In this document: positions 1-7,993 of the stretch, piece by piece | Layout: each line of letters opens with the position of its first letter | Position numbering within the stretch: position 1 is the stretch's first letter | DNA from: Streptomyces chilikensis | GTDB taxonomy: Bacteria > Actinomycetota > Actinomycetes > Streptomycetales > Streptomycetaceae | Assembly: GCF_001642695.1 (NCBI RefSeq) | Contig: NZ_LWCC02000005.1 | Coordinates: 31,215-95,214 of the forward strand | Reading direction: 5' to 3' | DNA: 64,000 bases | The notes under the pieces: model-generated | What the model was told of the DNA's origin: nothing | What the model saw: only the letters and a program-made list of their open reading frames with translations | The model's database searches: none | Made by a program: the position numbers and the translations under genes

Positions 1-423
1 CGGGACGCTCCCGTACCCGTCGAGGTCGTGGACGGGACGGGTGAGCGGCTCTCCTTCCCCGACGGCTCGTTCGACGGTGCGGTGGTCTGCCTCACCCTCT
101 GTTCGGTGACCGACCAGGCGGAGGTGCTCCGCCGTCTCCACCGGGTGCTGCGCCCCGGCGGGCAGTTGCGGTTCTTCGAGCACGTCCGGGCCTCCACACC
201 GGGCATGCGACGCACCCAGCGCGTGCTCGACGCCACCGTCTGGCCGCTGCTGGCGGGCGGCTGTCACATGGGCCGCGACACCGCCGCCGCGATCACCGGG
301 GCCGGATTCGCCCTCACCGAACTGGACCGCTTCGCCTTCCCCGACATTTCCTTCCCTCTCCCGTCCGCCTCCCACATCCTCGGCACCGCCGTCCGGGAGG
401 GACCGGGCACGAACGAGCCGTGA
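1..423 (+). CDS. Class I SAM-dependent methyltransferase, C-terminal part (gene starts upstream of window)
   Basis: The open frame runs in from the left edge and stops at a TGA, giving about 140 residues. It carries the later motifs of the Methyltransf_11 / UbiE-like fold: the acidic strand followed by LSFPDGSFDGAV, then LRPGGQLRFFEHV, which is the post-II/III region of these enzymes. The N-terminal SAM-binding glycine motif lies outside the window, so the substrate cannot be judged. The family transfers methyl groups from S-adenosylmethionine to small molecules such as quinones or to arsenite. The C-terminal stretch with Cys and His (GGCHMGRDT) is typical of small Streptomyces paralogues. 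Family assignment is firm; specific function is unknown. Confidence 0.85.
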   Translation, partial: RDAPVPVEVVDGTGERLSFPDGSFDGAVVCLTLCSVTDQAEVLRRLHRVLRPGGQLRFFEHVRASTPGMRRTQRVLDATVWPLLAGGCHMGRDTAAAITGAGFALTELDRFAFPDISFPLPSASHILGTAVREGPGTNEP

Positions 424-596
424 GGCGGGCGACGCCGGGCCCGGCCCTCGCCGCACGGCTGCGCGGGTGACGGCGGGGAGCCCTTGCCGGCGGGTTTCGG
501 TACCGCGCATTGCCGGACGAGTACGTGAACGCCGGTGGGAAGCGGGAGCAGCCGGTGGTTCGCGCCGGTGCGGCGGCAGGTCTGCGGGACCGGCGG

Positions 597-1229
597 TCAG
601 GGTGGTCCGACGGGGGCCGGCCTCAGTGGGTGGCCGTCGATTTCCTCGCGGCCTTCCTCGTCCCACCAGAGCTCGCCTCGTGCGGTGAGGTAGGGGTGCA
701 GCCCACGCACGCCACCGCCTTCGGTGAGCGCACGCGCGACTGCGTGGAGAAGGCTCGCCAGATCAGGCCAGGCGTCGGTGAAGTCGCCGCCACCGCCGTG
801 GCCCGCCCAGCCGAGACGGCCCGCGTCCGGGCCGGGACGCTGGTCGATCACCTGTGCCCCGCCGTCGGCGCCCTCGGCCCAGGGAATCCAGAGAGGGTGC
901 CACCAGGGCTCGTCGTCCCAGGGGCGACGGGTCAGACCGTCGTTCTCCGCCGCGACATCCCTGTACGTCCGCCAGCGGTCCACGACACCGCTCACCGTGA
1001 GCGGTGACTGCTCCGGCAGGAAGGCCGACCAGGCGCTCACCCCGTTGTGGCATCGCAGGGACTCGGCGAGATCACCGGGCAGCGGGGTGCCGAGAAGCCG
1101 CTCCGCCCGCTGGAGCTCGTCCCGCGTCGCCGGCGGATTGAGCCGGGCGGCATCGGATGCCGCGTGGGCCGCCAGCCAGGTGTCGATCCGGCGCCAGGAT
1201 TCCGACGGGGGCAGGATCCGTTGTGCCAT
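597..1229 (-). CDS. SMI1/KNR4 family protein
   Basis: 210 residues from the ATG at 1229, preceded by an AGGA about 9 nt upstream; a GTG at 1247 would add six residues. It has the SMI1/KNR4 (SUKH) layout: an N-terminal helix (SWRRIDTWLAAH), then ERLLGTPLPGDLAESLRCHNG, then the W-rich middle (DDEPWWHPLWIPWAEG) and the GWAGHGGGGDFTDAWPDLASLL segment. SUKH proteins are often immunity proteins against nuclease toxins, but Streptomyces carries many solitary copies with no known role, and no toxin gene is adjacent here. Family call firm; an immunity function is only a possibility. Confidence 0.85.
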   Translation of the reverse strand: MAQRILPPSESWRRIDTWLAAHAASDAARLNPPATRDELQRAERLLGTPLPGDLAESLRCHNGVSAWSAFLPEQSPLTVSGVVDRWRTYRDVAAENDGLTRRPWDDEPWWHPLWIPWAEGADGGAQVIDQRPGPDAGRLGWAGHGGGGDFTDAWPDLASLLHAVARALTEGGGVRGLHPYLTARGELWWDEEGREEIDGHPLRPAPVGPP

Positions 1230-1547
1230 GACGCCATCCTGCCCCACTCCTCGGGCCTGCTCCGCCTTGACGGACCCGGTGGCCGTGCCGCCCAGGCCGT
1301 GACGGCGGCCGGAACGGACGTGCGGCCCGCGGGCCCGGCCGGTCCGCCGTGACCGCTCCCGTCACGCCGCCCGCCCGGACCCCGCCGCCCGCCCGGACCC
1401 CGTTCGACCTCCTCGGAAGCCCGGGAAAGATCACTGATACGCTCCGGAACCCGCGCCGGCACTCCGGACGCTCACGTGTCATCTACATGACATTCCATCA
1501 CCGGTGCCCGGTCGGGTGCCCGACACCGCTGCGAGGGGAGGTCGCCC
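1230..1547. other. Intergenic, likely promoter region of the ECF sigma operon
   Basis: 318 bp between the divergently arranged SMI1 gene and sigma factor gene. No coding sequence is convincing. It holds the promoter-like elements annotated at 1446-1492; the rest is GC-rich sequence in which I recognise nothing. Confidence 0.5.
1446..1492 (+). promoter_or_regulatory. Possible ECF-type promoter and inverted repeat upstream of sigma gene
   Basis: A GGAAC, the usual ECF -35 element, lies at 1446-1450, about 100 nt before the GTG start at 1548. A perfect 6-4-6 inverted repeat (TGTCAT CTAC ATGACA) lies at 1477-1492. ECF sigma genes are commonly autoregulated, so a self-recognised promoter would fit. 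The -10 element is not clear, so this is a weak call. Confidence 0.3.
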
Positions 1548-2150
1548 GTGGGCACCGTCGTCGACGACGCCGCCTCCGCGGAGTTCCACGCGTTCTTCGA
1601 GCGCCACTACGCCGAACTGTCCCGGCTGGCCCATCTGCTGACGGGTGAACCGGACGCCGCCGACGACCTGGCGGCGGACGCTCTGCTGGCGCTGTGGCAG
1701 CGCTGGGACCGGATGCGCGACGCCGACCATCCGGCGGCCTACGCCCGGGGCGTGGTCGCCAACCTGGCCCGCACCCGGATCCGCAGCACGGTGCGCGAGC
1801 GCCGCCGGATCGCCCTGTTCTGGCCCCAGCGCGAGGAGCGGACCGAGAACCCCGACGTGCCGGGGGTGGTGGACGTGCAGGAGGCGTTGCGCCGGCTGCC
1901 GTTCCGCAAGCGGGCGTGCGTGGTGCTGCGGCACGCCTTCGACCTCTCCGAGAAGGACACCGCGCTCGCCCTGGGCGTCTCGGTGGGTACGGTGAAGAGC
2001 CAGACCTCGAAGGCGATGGCCGAACTGCAGCGGCTGCTGGGCACCCAGGAGGTGCCCCGGCAGGTGCACGCGGCGGCCGCGTCCGCCCGCGGGGGCGGGG
2101 CCGGCAAGGCGCGTGAACGGGCCGGCGGGGCCACAGGAAGGGACCGGTGA
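1548..2150 (+). CDS. ECF / SigE-family RNA polymerase sigma factor
   Basis: 200 residues from a GTG behind GAGGGGAGG. Region 2 spans about residues 10-80 (FFERHYAELSRLAHLL, DAADDLAADALLALWQRW, the core-binding and -10 recognition helices). Region 4 spans about 105-160 (EALRRLPFRKRACVVLRHAF, then the HTH DTALALGVSVGTVKSQTSKAM). The last 35 residues are a Gly/Ala/Arg-rich tail. It directs RNA polymerase to a small regulon, normally under control of a linked anti-sigma protein. Here its stop overlaps the next gene's GTG start (GTGA), so the pair is translationally coupled. Confidence 0.92.
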   Translation: MGTVVDDAASAEFHAFFERHYAELSRLAHLLTGEPDAADDLAADALLALWQRWDRMRDADHPAAYARGVVANLARTRIRSTVRERRRIALFWPQREERTENPDVPGVVDVQEALRRLPFRKRACVVLRHAFDLSEKDTALALGVSVGTVKSQTSKAMAELQRLLGTQEVPRQVHAAAASARGGGAGKARERAGGATGRDR

Positions 2151-3013
2151 CGATGCGGCGGGACGTGCACGAGGAACTGCGCGCCCGGCTGCACGAGGCG
2201 GCCGAGGCGCACGAGCCCGACCGGGAGCGCATCCTGGCCCGGGTGGAGCGCGGCATGAACGGTCCGGCCCGGCCGGCCCACCGGGCGCGGCGCATGCCGG
2301 TGTTCGGCTGGGTGCGGGTGGCGGGCGCGGCGGCGGTGGCCGGTGTGCTGACGGTGGGCGGGTACGCGGTGGCCTCCGTGGTGAAGGGCGAGGAGGCTCC
2401 CCCGCAGCGGCAGGTGGTGGTCTCGCCGACGCCCACGCCGTCACCGCAGGCCACGAGCCGGGCGCCCGAGCCTCCGGCGGACCCCTCGCCGGACCCGGCG
2501 GACGGCCCCTCGGACGACTCCACCCGCCCGGCCGGCACGCCGGAGGCGTCCGACGGCAGCCGGCCGCCGGCCGGGGTCGAGGACGGGCCGCTGTGGTCGG
2601 ACGGCTCGGTCGACCCGCACAGCACCGAGTTCTGGGCGCAGAGCAACGTGACGCTCAAGACGCGCGTCGAACTGACCGCGCTCACCGTGGAGCTGCGGAT
2701 CGCGCAGACCGGCGGGGTGGCCTCCACGGGTGCCTGGCGCTCCCTGCCCGAGGAGGACTTCCGGCTCCGCGTCGCGGAACGGGACGGCTTCCTCGTCTAC
2801 ACGTGGACCCTCAAGGAGGGCCGCGCCGTCGCGCCGGGCGAGTGGGTGTTCGCCGGCCAGTACGACCACGAGCGCGGCGGCCGGGACGCGGGCGGCGACA
2901 GCTACACGGCGACGGCCGTCACCGGGTCCGGACAGGCCGCGGTGGGCGGCGACTTCGCGGCGCGTGACGACGGGGAGGACGACGGAGAGGACGCGGACGA
3001 CGAAGACGCGTGA
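2147..3013 (+). CDS. Single-pass membrane protein, putative anti-sigma factor of the upstream ECF sigma
   Basis: 288 residues starting in GTGA overlap with the sigma gene. The N-terminal ~50 residues are a charged cytoplasmic helical segment (HEELRARLHEAAEAHEPDRE). One membrane helix follows (about 55-77, VRVAGAAAVAGVLTVGGYAV). A long Pro/Ser/Thr/Asp-rich extracellular linker (about 85-145) leads to a compact beta-rich domain (about 148-260) ending in a Gly/Asp-rich acidic tail. This architecture and coupling suggest a membrane sensor that sequesters the sigma factor. I do not see a zinc anti-sigma (HxxxCxxC) motif, so that role is inference from context. The outer domain could bind a carbohydrate, which would suit the pectate lyase downstream. 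Confidence 0.7.
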   Translation: MTMRRDVHEELRARLHEAAEAHEPDRERILARVERGMNGPARPAHRARRMPVFGWVRVAGAAAVAGVLTVGGYAVASVVKGEEAPPQRQVVVSPTPTPSPQATSRAPEPPADPSPDPADGPSDDSTRPAGTPEASDGSRPPAGVEDGPLWSDGSVDPHSTEFWAQSNVTLKTRVELTALTVELRIAQTGGVASTGAWRSLPEEDFRLRVAERDGFLVYTWTLKEGRAVAPGEWVFAGQYDHERGGRDAGGDSYTATAVTGSGQAAVGGDFAARDDGEDDGEDADDEDA

Positions 3014-3096
3014 AAAAGATTTCGGACGGCGGCAACCTCGCGGGTCCCTGCGGCGACCAAGAGACGCAAAGACTCCCCACACGCAAGGACATCGCG

Positions 3097-3927
3097 ATGA
3101 CTGCACAACCCGAACAGCGCGTCTCCCACCGCCGCCGCACCACCAAGCGACGGGCCGTGATCGCCGGATTCTCCGCGCTCGGACTCACGGGCGCGGCGAT
3201 CGTCACCTCCTCGATGCTGTCCACCGCCGGTGCCGCCGTGTCCTGGCCCTCCGACACCGGCAGCAAGCCGGTCACGAAGACCATCCCCGTCTCCGGCGTC
3301 CACGACGGCGGGATGAAGAAGTTCTACGGCTCCGGCCCTCTGGGCGGTGACAGCCAGGACGAGGGTCAGGACCCGATCTTCGAGCTGGCCGACGGCGCCA
3401 CGCTGAAGAACGTCATCATCGGCACGCCGGCCGCCGACGGCGTGCACTGCAAGGGCAGCTGCACGCTGCAGAACGTGTGGTGGCTGGACGTCGGCGAGGA
3501 CGCCGCCAGCTTCAAGGGCACGTCCTCCTCCGCCCAGTACCGGGTGATCGGCGGCGGCGCGAGGAAGGCCGACGACAAGGTGCTCCAGTTCAACGGCGCC
3601 GGCACGCTGACGGTGAGCGGCTTCCAGGTGGAGGACTTCGGCAAGCTGGTGCGCTCCTGCGGCAACTGCAAGAAGCAGTACAAGCGCACGATCGTGCTGA
3701 GCGACATCGACGTGACCGCGCCCGGCAAGTCGCTCGTCGGCATCAACACCAACTACGGCGACACGGCCACGCTGTCGAAGATCCGCATCCACGGCGACAG
3801 CAAGAAGAAGATCAAGACCTGCATCCGCTACCAGGGCAACAACTCGGGCAAGGAGCCGAAGGAGCTCGGTTCCGGTCCCGACGGGACGTACTGCAAGTTC
3901 TCGGCCTCGGACATCACCTACAAGTGA
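3097..3927 (+). CDS. Secreted pectate lyase, polysaccharide lyase family 3
   Basis: 276 residues from the ATG at 3097, preceded by AAGGA; an in-frame GTG at 3010 is less likely. A Sec signal peptide with an RR pair (about 1-45, hydrophobic core VIAGFSALGLTGAAIV) leads to the PL3 beta-helix. Hallmarks are GATLKNVIIG, GVHCKGSCTLQNVWWLDVGEDA (positions 3442-3504) and a lysine/cysteine-rich middle. PL3 enzymes cleave de-methylated polygalacturonan by beta-elimination with calcium. At about 230 mature residues it is a minimal single-domain enzyme without a carbohydrate-binding module. It lies 83 bp after the putative anti-sigma gene in the same direction and ends before a strong hairpin. Confidence 0.9.
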   Translation: MTAQPEQRVSHRRRTTKRRAVIAGFSALGLTGAAIVTSSMLSTAGAAVSWPSDTGSKPVTKTIPVSGVHDGGMKKFYGSGPLGGDSQDEGQDPIFELADGATLKNVIIGTPAADGVHCKGSCTLQNVWWLDVGEDAASFKGTSSSAQYRVIGGGARKADDKVLQFNGAGTLTVSGFQVEDFGKLVRSCGNCKKQYKRTIVLSDIDVTAPGKSLVGINTNYGDTATLSKIRIHGDSKKKIKTCIRYQGNNSGKEPKELGSGPDGTYCKFSASDITYK

Positions 3928-3949
3928 GCCGGCCGGACGCGTGAGCTCC

Positions 3950-3983
3950 GGGCGCCCCGCCGGTCCGTACCGGCGGGGCGCCC
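3950..3983 (+). terminator. Rho-independent-type hairpin after pectate lyase gene
   Basis: A perfect 15-bp inverted repeat (arms 3950-3964 and 3969-3983, 4-nt loop CCGT) begins 22 nt after the lyase stop. There is no U tract, as is usual in Streptomyces terminators. Confidence 0.8.
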
Positions 3984-4070
3984 CGCTCGTCCGGCGCCGG
4001 CGGTCGCCCGCTCGACGGCGGTCCCCCGCCGGGCCGGAAGACGGCACCGCGAGCGCCCCGCTTCACCAGC

Positions 4071-4112
4071 GGGAGGTAGCTTTCCTCTGGGAAGAAGGCG
4101 TTTGACGGTGCG
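4071..4112 (+). promoter_or_regulatory. Shared regulatory motif, copy 1 (upstream of HxlR gene)
   Basis: This 42-bp segment matches 5733-5774 at 31 of 42 positions. Both contain GGGAGGT, then TTTCC N3 GGGAAGAAGGC, the latter an imperfect inverted repeat (CTTTCC/GGGAAG), and both end in TGCG. Copy 1 ends 28 bp before the HxlR start. The likely reader is the HxlR protein itself. Confidence 0.65.
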
Positions 4113-4140
4113 TGCGCACTCACGGCGGAAGGAGCGGCAG

Positions 4141-4581
4141 ATGGCGACGACGGCGGCCCGGCGGAGGGAACAGGCCAAGGCGGAGCACAACGCCTTCGTG
4201 GCGGCCTGCCCCAGCCACAAGCTGCTCGACCGGATCTCCGACAAGTGGGTCACGCTGGTCCTGGCCGCGCTCGGCAGCGGCAGCGCGCAGCGGCCGGGGG
4301 CCGGGTGCGCCGGCGAGCCCCGGGCGATGCGCTACTCGGAGCTGGCCCGCCTGCTGGCCGGCGTCAGCCAGAAGATGCTCACGCAGACGCTGCGCTCCCT
4401 GGAGCGTGACGGTCTGGTGACCCGCACCGTGGTGCCGACCGTGCCCGTCACCGTCTCCTACGAGCTGACCGGTCTCGGCCTGTCGCTGTACGAGACGATA
4501 CGGGGCCTCAAGGCCTGGGCCGAGGTGCACATGGACGAGGTGCTCGCCCACCGCGAGAGCTACGACGCCCGCGCCGTCTGA
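4141..4581 (+). CDS. HxlR-family winged-helix transcriptional regulator
   Basis: 146 residues from the ATG at 4141, chosen because GGAAGGAG sits 6 nt upstream; an in-frame start at 4102 lacks such a site. The HxlR pattern is clear: a Cys near the N-terminus (AACPSHKLLDRISDKWVTLVL), the winged helix RYSELARLLAGVSQKMLTQTL, RSLERDGLVTRTV, and PVTVSYELTGLGLSL. These dimeric repressors or activators often sense electrophiles or oxidants through cysteine and control a nearby oxidoreductase. Here the convergent aldo/keto reductase gene carries the same upstream motif, making it the probable target. Confidence 0.9.
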   Translation: MATTAARRREQAKAEHNAFVAACPSHKLLDRISDKWVTLVLAALGSGSAQRPGAGCAGEPRAMRYSELARLLAGVSQKMLTQTLRSLERDGLVTRTVVPTVPVTVSYELTGLGLSLYETIRGLKAWAEVHMDEVLAHRESYDARAV

Positions 4582-4801
4582 GGGGGCGCCGGGCGCCGTC
4601 CTCCCGCCGTCCCCGGCACGAGTCACCGCGAGGCCGCCGGGGAGAAGGACGCCGTCACGCCCGGCCTCGTCCGCGGGATCGCTCCGTGCCCGCTGGCGGA
4701 CGCGTGACCGGTCCAGGTTCTCCGGCCGTGTCCGCCCGGTGCCGGTCCCCCGGCCGATGTCGCGGCTGCCCCGGCGGACCAGCCCTCGGACGCCGCTGCT
4801 G

Positions 4802-5674
4802 TCAGCGGCCGATCCTGTCCAGTTCGGCGAGATCCTCGTCGGAGAGCGGGAGACCCGCGCCCGCGATGTTCTCGCGCAGGTGCGCCACCGACGAAGTACC
4901 GGGGATCAGCAGGATGTTCGGTGACCGCTGCAGCAGCCAGGCCAGGGCGACCGACATCGGCGTGGCCCCCAGCCGGGTGGCGACGGCCGTGAGCGCCGAG
5001 GACTGCAGCGGCGTGAATCCGCCGAGCGGGAAGAAGGGCACGTAGGCGACGCCCTGCCCGGCGAGCTCGTCGATCAGTTCGTCGTCCTGGCGGTGGGCGA
5101 GGTTGTACATGTTCTGCACGCACACGATCGGCGCGATCGCGCGTGCCTCGGCGACCTGTTCCGGCGTCGCGTTGCTCACGCCGAGGTGCCGTATCAGGCC
5201 CTGCTGCTGGAGTTCGACGAGCGTCTCGAACGCCTCGGCGACCGAGCCGGGCCGGGTGCCCCGGGCGTCACCGAGCCTGAGGTTGACCAGGTCCAGCGTC
5301 TCGAGGCCGAGGTTCTCCAGGTTGTCGTCGACGGCCCGGCGCAGGTCCTCGGGCCTGCGGGCCGGCGGCCAGCCCCCCTGCTCGTCCCGGGTCGCGCCGA
5401 CCTTGGTCACGATGTGCAGCGGGTCCGGGTACGGGTGCAGCGCCTCGCGGATCAGCCGGTTGGTGACGTGCGGCCCGTAGGCGTCGGCGGTGTCGATGTG
5501 GGTGATGCCGAGGGCCACGGCCTCGCGCAGGACGGCGAGCGCGCCGTCGTGGTCCGCGGGCGGGCCCATGACCCAGGGGCCGGCGAGCTGCATGGCGCCG
5601 TAGCCGAACCGGGTGACGGTCAGATCGCCCAGGGTCCAGGTGCCGCCTGGAAGCGGGACGGGGAGCGTGCTCAT
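4802..5674 (-). CDS. Aldo/keto reductase
   Basis: 290 residues from the ATG at 5674; longer in-frame starts upstream run into the regulatory region. It shows the AKR (beta/alpha)8 signature: FGYGAMQLAG, the catalytic-region GITHIDTADAYG with Asp and Tyr, IVTKVG with the catalytic Lys, LIRHLGVSN, VCVQNMYNL, and the cofactor-binding C-terminal LLIPGTSSVAHLREN. Such enzymes reduce aldehydes and ketones with NADPH in the cytoplasm. It faces the HxlR gene convergently across 220 bp and shares its upstream motif, so the two are probably one regulatory unit that detoxifies carbonyls. Substrate unknown. Confidence 0.92.
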   Translation of the reverse strand: MSTLPVPLPGGTWTLGDLTVTRFGYGAMQLAGPWVMGPPADHDGALAVLREAVALGITHIDTADAYGPHVTNRLIREALHPYPDPLHIVTKVGATRDEQGGWPPARRPEDLRRAVDDNLENLGLETLDLVNLRLGDARGTRPGSVAEAFETLVELQQQGLIRHLGVSNATPEQVAEARAIAPIVCVQNMYNLAHRQDDELIDELAGQGVAYVPFFPLGGFTPLQSSALTAVATRLGATPMSVALAWLLQRSPNILLIPGTSSVAHLRENIAGAGLPLSDEDLAELDRIGR

Positions 5675-6052
5675 CGCTTGCCTTTCGTGTCGGGTCGGAA
5701 GGCGGTTTCCGAAAGCGCCTCGCACCATCCTCGGGAGGTGACTTTCCGAGGGGAAGAAGGCACTTCGAAGTGCGTAGGTCACCCGCGGGTGCGGGGAGCG
5801 GCGGACGTGACCGCGTCCGGGCGGAGCACACGGACGGTCACGACCGCCTGCGGGCCGGTGCTCGGCACCGGTGCCGCCGCCGTGGTGACCCCGCGCGGCG
5901 AACGCCTCGGCGGACGTGCGCACGGCCGTGGCCCGGCGCTCGTCGGCGGTGGGGCGCTGCCGCGTCCTGCTTCCGGGGAAAGCAGCGCCGGACGACGCCC
6001 CCACCGGCAGGGCGGAGGGGCCCGGCCCCGGGCACGTGATGCCTGAAGGAAC
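5675..6052. other. Intergenic between aldo/keto reductase and ABC transporter genes
   Basis: 378 bp with no convincing gene. Near the reductase it holds an imperfect palindrome (5701-5719, GGCGNTTTC/GAAANCGCC), the shared motif at 5733-5774 and a perfect 14-bp palindrome GCACTTCGAAGTGC at 5760-5773. The half nearer 6052 shows nothing I recognise. Confidence 0.5.
5733..5774 (-). promoter_or_regulatory. Shared regulatory motif, copy 2 (upstream of aldo/keto reductase)
   Basis: Second copy of the motif at 4071-4112, here about 60 bp upstream of the reductase start but in the same plus-strand orientation, so inverted relative to the gene it would control. It additionally overlaps a perfect 14-bp palindrome at 5760-5773. 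Orientation independence is expected for a dimeric operator. Confidence 0.65.
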
Positions 6053-6736
6053 CTAGCGGGGTGCGGCCGGGAGGCGCAGGCGCCCGTCGTGGACCTCGGC
6101 GATCCGGTCGACGGCGGTGAGGTGGACGCGGTCGTGGGTGACCAGGACGGTGGCGGTGGCCCGCTGGTGGGTGAGGCGGGTGATGAGGCCGATGACGGCG
6201 GCGCCGCGTTCGTGGTCGAGGGCGCTGGTGGGCTCGTCGACGAGGAGGACGGTGGGGTCGTTCATCAGGGCGCGGGCGATGTTGACGCGCTGGCGCTGGC
6301 CGCCGGAGAGCTGGTGGGGGCGGCGGCCGGCCTGGCCGGCCAGGCCGACGGCGTCGAGGAGTTCCATCGCCCGGGTGCGGGCGGTGCGGGGAGCGCGGCC
6401 GCCGATCAGGGCCATCACCTGGAGTTGTTCGACGGCGGTGAGGGAGGGCAGCAGGTGGGGCTGCTGGAAGACGATGCCGATCCTGTGGCGGCGCAGTTCC
6501 GTCAGCTCGCCGCGGGTGAGTCCGGTGGTGGCCTGCTCGTCGATGGTGACGGTGCCGGTGTCGGGGGTGATCAGGGTGGCGGCGACGGCCAGCAGGCTGG
6601 ACTTGCCGGAACCGGAGGGGCCGGCCACGGCGGTCAGGCTGCCCTTGGGGACCTCCAGGCTCACCCGGTCGAGAGCGGTCAGGCGGGAGTCGCCGTCGGG
6701 GTAGGTGAGGGTGACGTCGGTCAGTTTCAGGCTCAT
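6053..6736 (-). CDS. ABC transporter ATP-binding protein (MacB/LolD-type)
   Basis: 227 residues with all ABC motifs in order: Walker A GPSGSGKSS (about 40-48), Q-loop VFQQPHLLPSL, signature LSGGQRQRVNIARAL, Walker B VLLVDEPTSALD and the switch histidine in VLVTHD. The group pairs with FtsX/MacB-like permeases that push peptides, lipids or drugs outward. Its ATG overlaps the permease stop by 4 bp (6733-6736), so the permease gene is translated first and the two are coupled. The divergent two-component system probably controls the operon. Confidence 0.95.
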   Translation of the reverse strand: MSLKLTDVTLTYPDGDSRLTALDRVSLEVPKGSLTAVAGPSGSGKSSLLAVAATLITPDTGTVTIDEQATTGLTRGELTELRRHRIGIVFQQPHLLPSLTAVEQLQVMALIGGRAPRTARTRAMELLDAVGLAGQAGRRPHQLSGGQRQRVNIARALMNDPTVLLVDEPTSALDHERGAAVIGLITRLTHQRATATVLVTHDRVHLTAVDRIAEVHDGRLRLPAAPR

Positions 6737-7821
6737 CGGGCGCTCCCCAGGGCGGTCAGCGGGTCGACGGAGGTGATGCGGCGGACGGCCAGGGCGGCGC
6801 CGAGCGCGCCGAGGAGGACGATCACGGCGGCCGGGGCCAGGACGGTGGCGGGGGTGAGGAGGAAGGGCACGGCACTGCCGGACACCAGGGCGCCGAGGGC
6901 GGCGGCGGCGCCGGTGCCGATCAGGGTGCCGCCCACGAGCAGGACGACGGCCTGTCCGAGGGCGTCCTCGAGGAGGTCCGCGGTGGAGGCGCCCAGGGCC
7001 TTGAGGACGGCGACGTCACCGCTGCGCTGGATGGTCCAGACGGTGAAGAAGGCCCCGATGACGAGGGCGGAGATGGCGAACAGGAAACCGCGCATCACCT
7101 GCAGGGAGCCGTTCTCGGAGGCGTAGGAGCCGATCGCGGACAGCGAGTCCTCGGTGGTGACGGTCCTGGTGCCGGCCTGGTGGTCGACGGCGGCCGCGTC
7201 GGCCTCGGAGGTGGTGCTCAGGGCGACGACGGTCGCCCTCGGGCCCTCCCCGCCGCCGGTGGGCGGTGCGACCGCCTGCCAGGCGTCCAGGCTGATCCAG
7301 ACGACCGGGGTGTGGCTGAAGTGGGCATCGCCCTCGACGGCGGCCACCTCCAACCGCCGGCCTGCCAGGGTGAGGGAGTCGCCGGGCCGCACGCCGAGGC
7401 CGTCGGCGGCCGCGGTGGACAGCACGGCCGCGCTGCCGGTGATCCGGTCGCCGTCCGGGGCGAGGCGGGAGCCGGGCTCGACGCCGAAGGCCGAGACCGC
7501 GGTGCCCCTGTCCCCGGCGGTGGCCCTGGTCGTGGTGATCCCCAGCGGCTCGGCGCTTTCGACGCCGGGCGCCTCGGACCACTTCCGCCACTGCCGCGGG
7601 ACGACGGTGGAAGCGGCGTACGACAGGTCCTGCCCGCCGGCCGGGGCCTGGAAGGCGATCCTGTCGGCGGGCAGTTCCGTGATCGCGGAGACGTTCTGCC
7701 GGCCCAGTCCGGCGGTCAGCCCGGACAGCAGCCCGACCAGCAGGGTGATCAGCACGATGACGGTCCCCATCAGGGCGAAGCGCCCCTTGGCGAACCTCAG
7801 GTCTCTCCAGGCGACGAACAC
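6733..7821 (-). CDS. ABC transporter permease, FtsX/MacB-like
   Basis: 362 residues from the GTG at 7821, behind AAAGGAAGGA; the open frame extends much further upstream, but that is antisense to the kinase gene. Topology is FtsX-like: one N-terminal helix (about 17-40, MGTVIVLITLLVGLLSG), a large outside domain of about 200 residues, then three helices (about 245-270, 290-315, 328-350). The C-terminal FtsX domain contains VAVLKALGAS, the coupling segment. Together with the coupled ATPase it forms a complete small exporter. Substrate unknown; cell-envelope or antimicrobial-peptide stress response is typical for such modules. Confidence 0.9.
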   Translation of the reverse strand: MFVAWRDLRFAKGRFALMGTVIVLITLLVGLLSGLTAGLGRQNVSAITELPADRIAFQAPAGGQDLSYAASTVVPRQWRKWSEAPGVESAEPLGITTTRATAGDRGTAVSAFGVEPGSRLAPDGDRITGSAAVLSTAAADGLGVRPGDSLTLAGRRLEVAAVEGDAHFSHTPVVWISLDAWQAVAPPTGGGEGPRATVVALSTTSEADAAAVDHQAGTRTVTTEDSLSAIGSYASENGSLQVMRGFLFAISALVIGAFFTVWTIQRSGDVAVLKALGASTADLLEDALGQAVVLLVGGTLIGTGAAAALGALVSGSAVPFLLTPATVLAPAAVIVLLGALGAALAVRRITSVDPLTALGSAR

Positions 7822-7993
7822 GGCCTCGGTCCTTCCTTTCCGGCGGTGGGAGCGGTACGGCTCCACCGTCGCGGCCGGCCCCCCGTGCGCGCGTCCGGCG
7901 CAGGACAGCACTCGGCGGGCCGGAAGACGGCACGCGGGTTCCACCTTTCGACAGAGGCCCCCGGGCGCCGGCCTCCGTAACCTGGGACGCACT

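Noticed and set aside
4031-7933. 17-bp sequence GGGCCGGAAGACGGCAC at both 4031-4047 and 7917-7933
   Set aside because: The two copies lie near unrelated promoters with no dyad symmetry; at this GC content a chance match is plausible.
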